Shown here: piece by piece, positions 62,556 to 64,000 of the stretch | Layout: each line of letters opens with the position of its first letter | Position numbering within the stretch: position 1 is the first letter of the stretch | NCBI GenBank assembly: GCA_963759875.1 | Contig: CAVXBB010000009.1 | Coordinates: 1-64,000 of the forward strand | Source of the DNA: JAFAGX01 sp963759875 | GTDB taxonomy: Bacteria; Acidobacteriota; Terriglobia; Terriglobales; Acidobacteriaceae | Direction: 5' to 3' | Length of the DNA stretch: 64,000 bases | Notes under the pieces: generated by a model | The model's input: only the letters and a program-made list of their open reading frames with translations | What the model was told of the DNA's origin: nothing | Databases searched by the model: none | Translations under genes and position numbers: made by a program

Positions 62556-63398
62556 CTACGCTGGCCAAATTCCCAAAGCGGTGCGGCTGAGAATCTGCTG
62601 CTTCACCTCTTCTTTCAGCGGCAGCGCACGAAAGTCATCCAAATTCTGCTTGATCTCCGGCACTCCCGGACCTGGCCAGTCCGTTCCGAATAAAGTTTTC
62701 TGGGCGATCTCTTCCAGCCGCGGAAAATACTTCAGCAAAGTTTTCGGCGGTATGCCGCTGATGTCGAGAAAAACGTTGGGATGGCGACGGAGCAGAAAGA
62801 AAGAAGTATGCATCCAGAGCGGGCGCCCGCCGTGCGCCAGCAGAATTTTGAGCTTCGGAAAATCCACGGCAACATCGTCCAGATAAATAGGATCGCCATA
62901 TTTGTTGCGAGCACCGGGAAAAATTGAAGTTCCCGTATGAAACATTATCGGAATTCCGTTGGCCTCGGCTGCCCGATAAATGATCTCCAGCTCCTTCACT
63001 CCTTTTAAGTAATCATTCGGAAAGAGAAGCTGATGAGGTGGATGGATCTTGATCATGCGAATGCCTAACCTGAGCAGCTGTTCGACATCGGCCATGATGT
63101 TCGTTGTGTGCTTCGGGTGCAGGCTCCCGCAGGAAATCAGGCGCTGCGGATTTTCTTTGACGTAGTCAGCGACGAACTGATTTACGCCGTTGGTAAACCC
63201 GATCACTTCAGGGGCAACATAGTTAATAAGCACGGCGCGGTCTATTCCACATCGATCGAGGTAGCGCAGGAAAGCTTTCGGTGAACAGCAGAATTCGACG
63301 ATCTGCTCATAATTTGGCCGTTTCTTTTTCATTAATTCCAGCGCCTGCGGCTTGAACATCTCGATAGGCTGGATATGAATGTGGCAGTCGGTGATCAA
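62556..63398 (-). CDS. amidohydrolase-family protein (ACMSD-like)
   Basis: A 280-residue metal-dependent hydrolase or decarboxylase of the amidohydrolase 2 group. The metal ligands appear as DCHIHI at residues 4-9, FHTG near 155, LLAHGG near 190 and GTDWPG near 247. The region LLFPNDYLKGVKELEIIYRA fits the helical part of the barrel. No signal peptide is present. Substrate is unknown. The broken NAD-binding gene lies just downstream on the same strand. Confidence 0.88.
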   Translation of the reverse strand: MITDCHIHIQPIEMFKPQALELMKKKRPNYEQIVEFCCSPKAFLRYLDRCGIDRAVLINYVAPEVIGFTNGVNQFVADYVKENPQRLISCGSLHPKHTTNIMADVEQLLRLGIRMIKIHPPHQLLFPNDYLKGVKELEIIYRAAEANGIPIMFHTGTSIFPGARNKYGDPIYLDDVAVDFPKLKILLAHGGRPLWMHTSFFLLRRHPNVFLDISGIPPKTLLKYFPRLEEIAQKTLFGTDWPGPGVPEIKQNLDDFRALPLKEEVKQQILSRTALGIWPA

Positions 63399-63489
63399 AG
63401 AGGTGGTACGTCGTTCGTCGTCGGTCGTTCGCTAGGAATTTTATCAGCTAAGACAAGAGTGCTGGCAAATGCATAGATTGTTCGACTCC

Positions 63490-63519
63490 GCAACATCGCT
63501 TGCAATCAAGCAATGTTGC
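63490..63519 (-). terminator. stem-loop downstream of the molybdenum-hydroxylase gene
   Basis: A 13-bp stem with one mismatch (63490-63502 with 63507-63519) and a four-base loop, 21 bases beyond the stop codon on the minus strand. Strong enough to act as a terminator, though no T-run is evident. Confidence 0.55.
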
Positions 63520-63532
63520 TCATTCAGAATGA

Positions 63533-63550
63533 CAAGTAATTAATTACTTG
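63533..63550. repeat. 18-bp perfect palindrome over a stop codon
   Basis: CAAGTAAT-TAATTACTTG reads the same on both strands. It includes the stop codon of the molybdenum-hydroxylase subunit on the minus strand (63542-63540). Position next to the stem-loop suggests a combined 3' structure. Confidence 0.6.
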
Positions 63551-64000
63551 CGGCGGCCAACAGGGCTCGCTTCGTAAAAACGCGAATCATTTCGCGGCGA
63601 TATTCCGGAGTAAGGGCCGATGTAGTCAGCGGCTTTGCGCTTCTGGCAGCCAGGTCCCCGACAATTTCGGCAAGTCCTTCATCCAGCATTTTTCCATTTA
63701 GCATTTCAGCCACTCCCTTGACCAACAAAGGTGAGGGATTCACAGCAGTGATGCCGACCCGTGCATCCGCAATGTAGCCGTTCGAGCGTTTGAGCGCTAC
63801 TGCAACTCCCGCCAAAGGATAATCAATCGATCCCCGAATGCGCAGCTTGCGATAGACGCCGCGATAACCCGCCGCGGCTTCCGGCAGAAAGACGCGAGTG
63901 AGTAACTCATTCGGCTGCAACTTGCAGTAGTTCTCACCCAACCCCGTGTAGAATTCGCGCAGAGGAATGCGGCGTGCGCCAGACGGGCCCACAATCTCTA
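63540..64000 (-). CDS. FAD-binding (medium) subunit of a molybdenum hydroxylase, C-terminal part
   Basis: The last 150 or so residues of a CoxM/xanthine-dehydrogenase medium-subunit-type protein; the frame stays open to the window edge at 64000, so the N-terminus is missing. Sequence such as REFYTGLGENYCKLQPNELLTRVFLP and VYRKLRIRGSIDYPLAGVAVAL matches the C-terminal region of that subunit, which passes electrons from the iron-sulfur subunit to FAD. The large and small subunits would be expected beyond the edge, but cannot be seen. Confidence 0.85.
   Translation of the reverse strand, partial: EIVGPSGARRIPLREFYTGLGENYCKLQPNELLTRVFLPEAAAGYRGVYRKLRIRGSIDYPLAGVAVALKRSNGYIADARVGITAVNPSPLLVKGVAEMLNGKMLDEGLAEIVGDLAARSAKPLTTSALTPEYRREMIRVFTKRALLAAASN

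Noticed and set aside
63409..63431. GTCGTTCG repeated twice within 22 bases
   Set aside because: Too short to support as a functional repeat.
1..64000. CRISPR array, prophage or insertion sequence
   Set aside because: No regularly spaced repeats, cas genes, integrase, transposase or phage structural genes were found.

Overview
The window looks like a stretch of an Acidobacteriota chromosome (Terriglobia/Koribacter-like). This is inferred from gene content: an NtrY-like kinase with a sigma-54-type regulator whose GAFTGA loop is altered, a fused glutamate formimidoyltransferase/cyclodeaminase, adjacent two-pump MdtABC-type RND genes, YciF-type ferritin-like protein, phosphoesterases with InlB-like repeats, and many small secreted proteins of unknown function. 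The DNA is moderately GC-rich, densely coded, with operons on both strands. I found no rRNA, convincing tRNA, insertion sequence, phage or CRISPR array.

Layout. 1-2.2 kb: a badly frame-broken BamA/TamA-like outer-membrane protein running off the left edge. 2.3-16.2 kb: housekeeping genes (ThiF/MoeB-like, M48 protease, aroA, thiD, pyrF, ftcD) mixed with small secreted or zinc-ribbon proteins. 16.2-20.7 kb: a MagIII/EndoIII-like glycosylase and the NtrY/NtrX-like pair. 20.7-24.7 kb: the phoH-ybeY-corC-era operon. 25-28.2 kb: ferredoxin, UdgX-type uracil-DNA glycosylase, a NarL-type regulator, YciF. 28.8-32.5 kb: a five-gene co-directional cluster (ECF sigma factor, left-handed-beta-helix nucleotidyltransferase-like protein, STAS protein, Pro-rich secreted protein, thymidylate-kinase-like protein), the best candidate here for an undescribed module. 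32.6-37.3 kb: pyruvate:ferredoxin oxidoreductase with a dihydroorotate-dehydrogenase-like partner behind a CRP-type palindrome. 37.5-42.5 kb: a hybrid sensor with two different kinase modules, an SDR, a GNAT protein. 42.7-50.3 kb: an RND efflux operon behind two palindromes. 50.4-59.9 kb: cupredoxin-like protein, Ser/Thr kinase, receiver protein, phosphoesterase, multicopper oxidase, membrane protein, truB. 60-64 kb: rhomboid protease, ribA, a broken NAD-binding oxidoreductase, an amidohydrolase and the end of a molybdenum-hydroxylase FAD subunit that runs off the right edge.

Reading frames are broken by single-base indels, mostly in short homopolymers, in at least seven genes, including ybeY and phoH of a housekeeping operon. 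About ten breaks fall in the first 650 bases. This is most simply explained by sequencing or assembly error, with the left edge probably near a contig end, rather than by gene decay. Those genes are annotated as one feature each with the break positions given.

Themes that tie genes together: envelope biogenesis and proteolysis (BamA-like, RlpA-like, rhomboid, M48), signalling (NtrYX-like, NarL-type, hybrid kinase, Ser/Thr kinase with a receiver-only protein, ECF/STAS), DNA repair (UdgX, MagIII-like glycosylase) and low-potential electron transfer (ferredoxin, PFOR).
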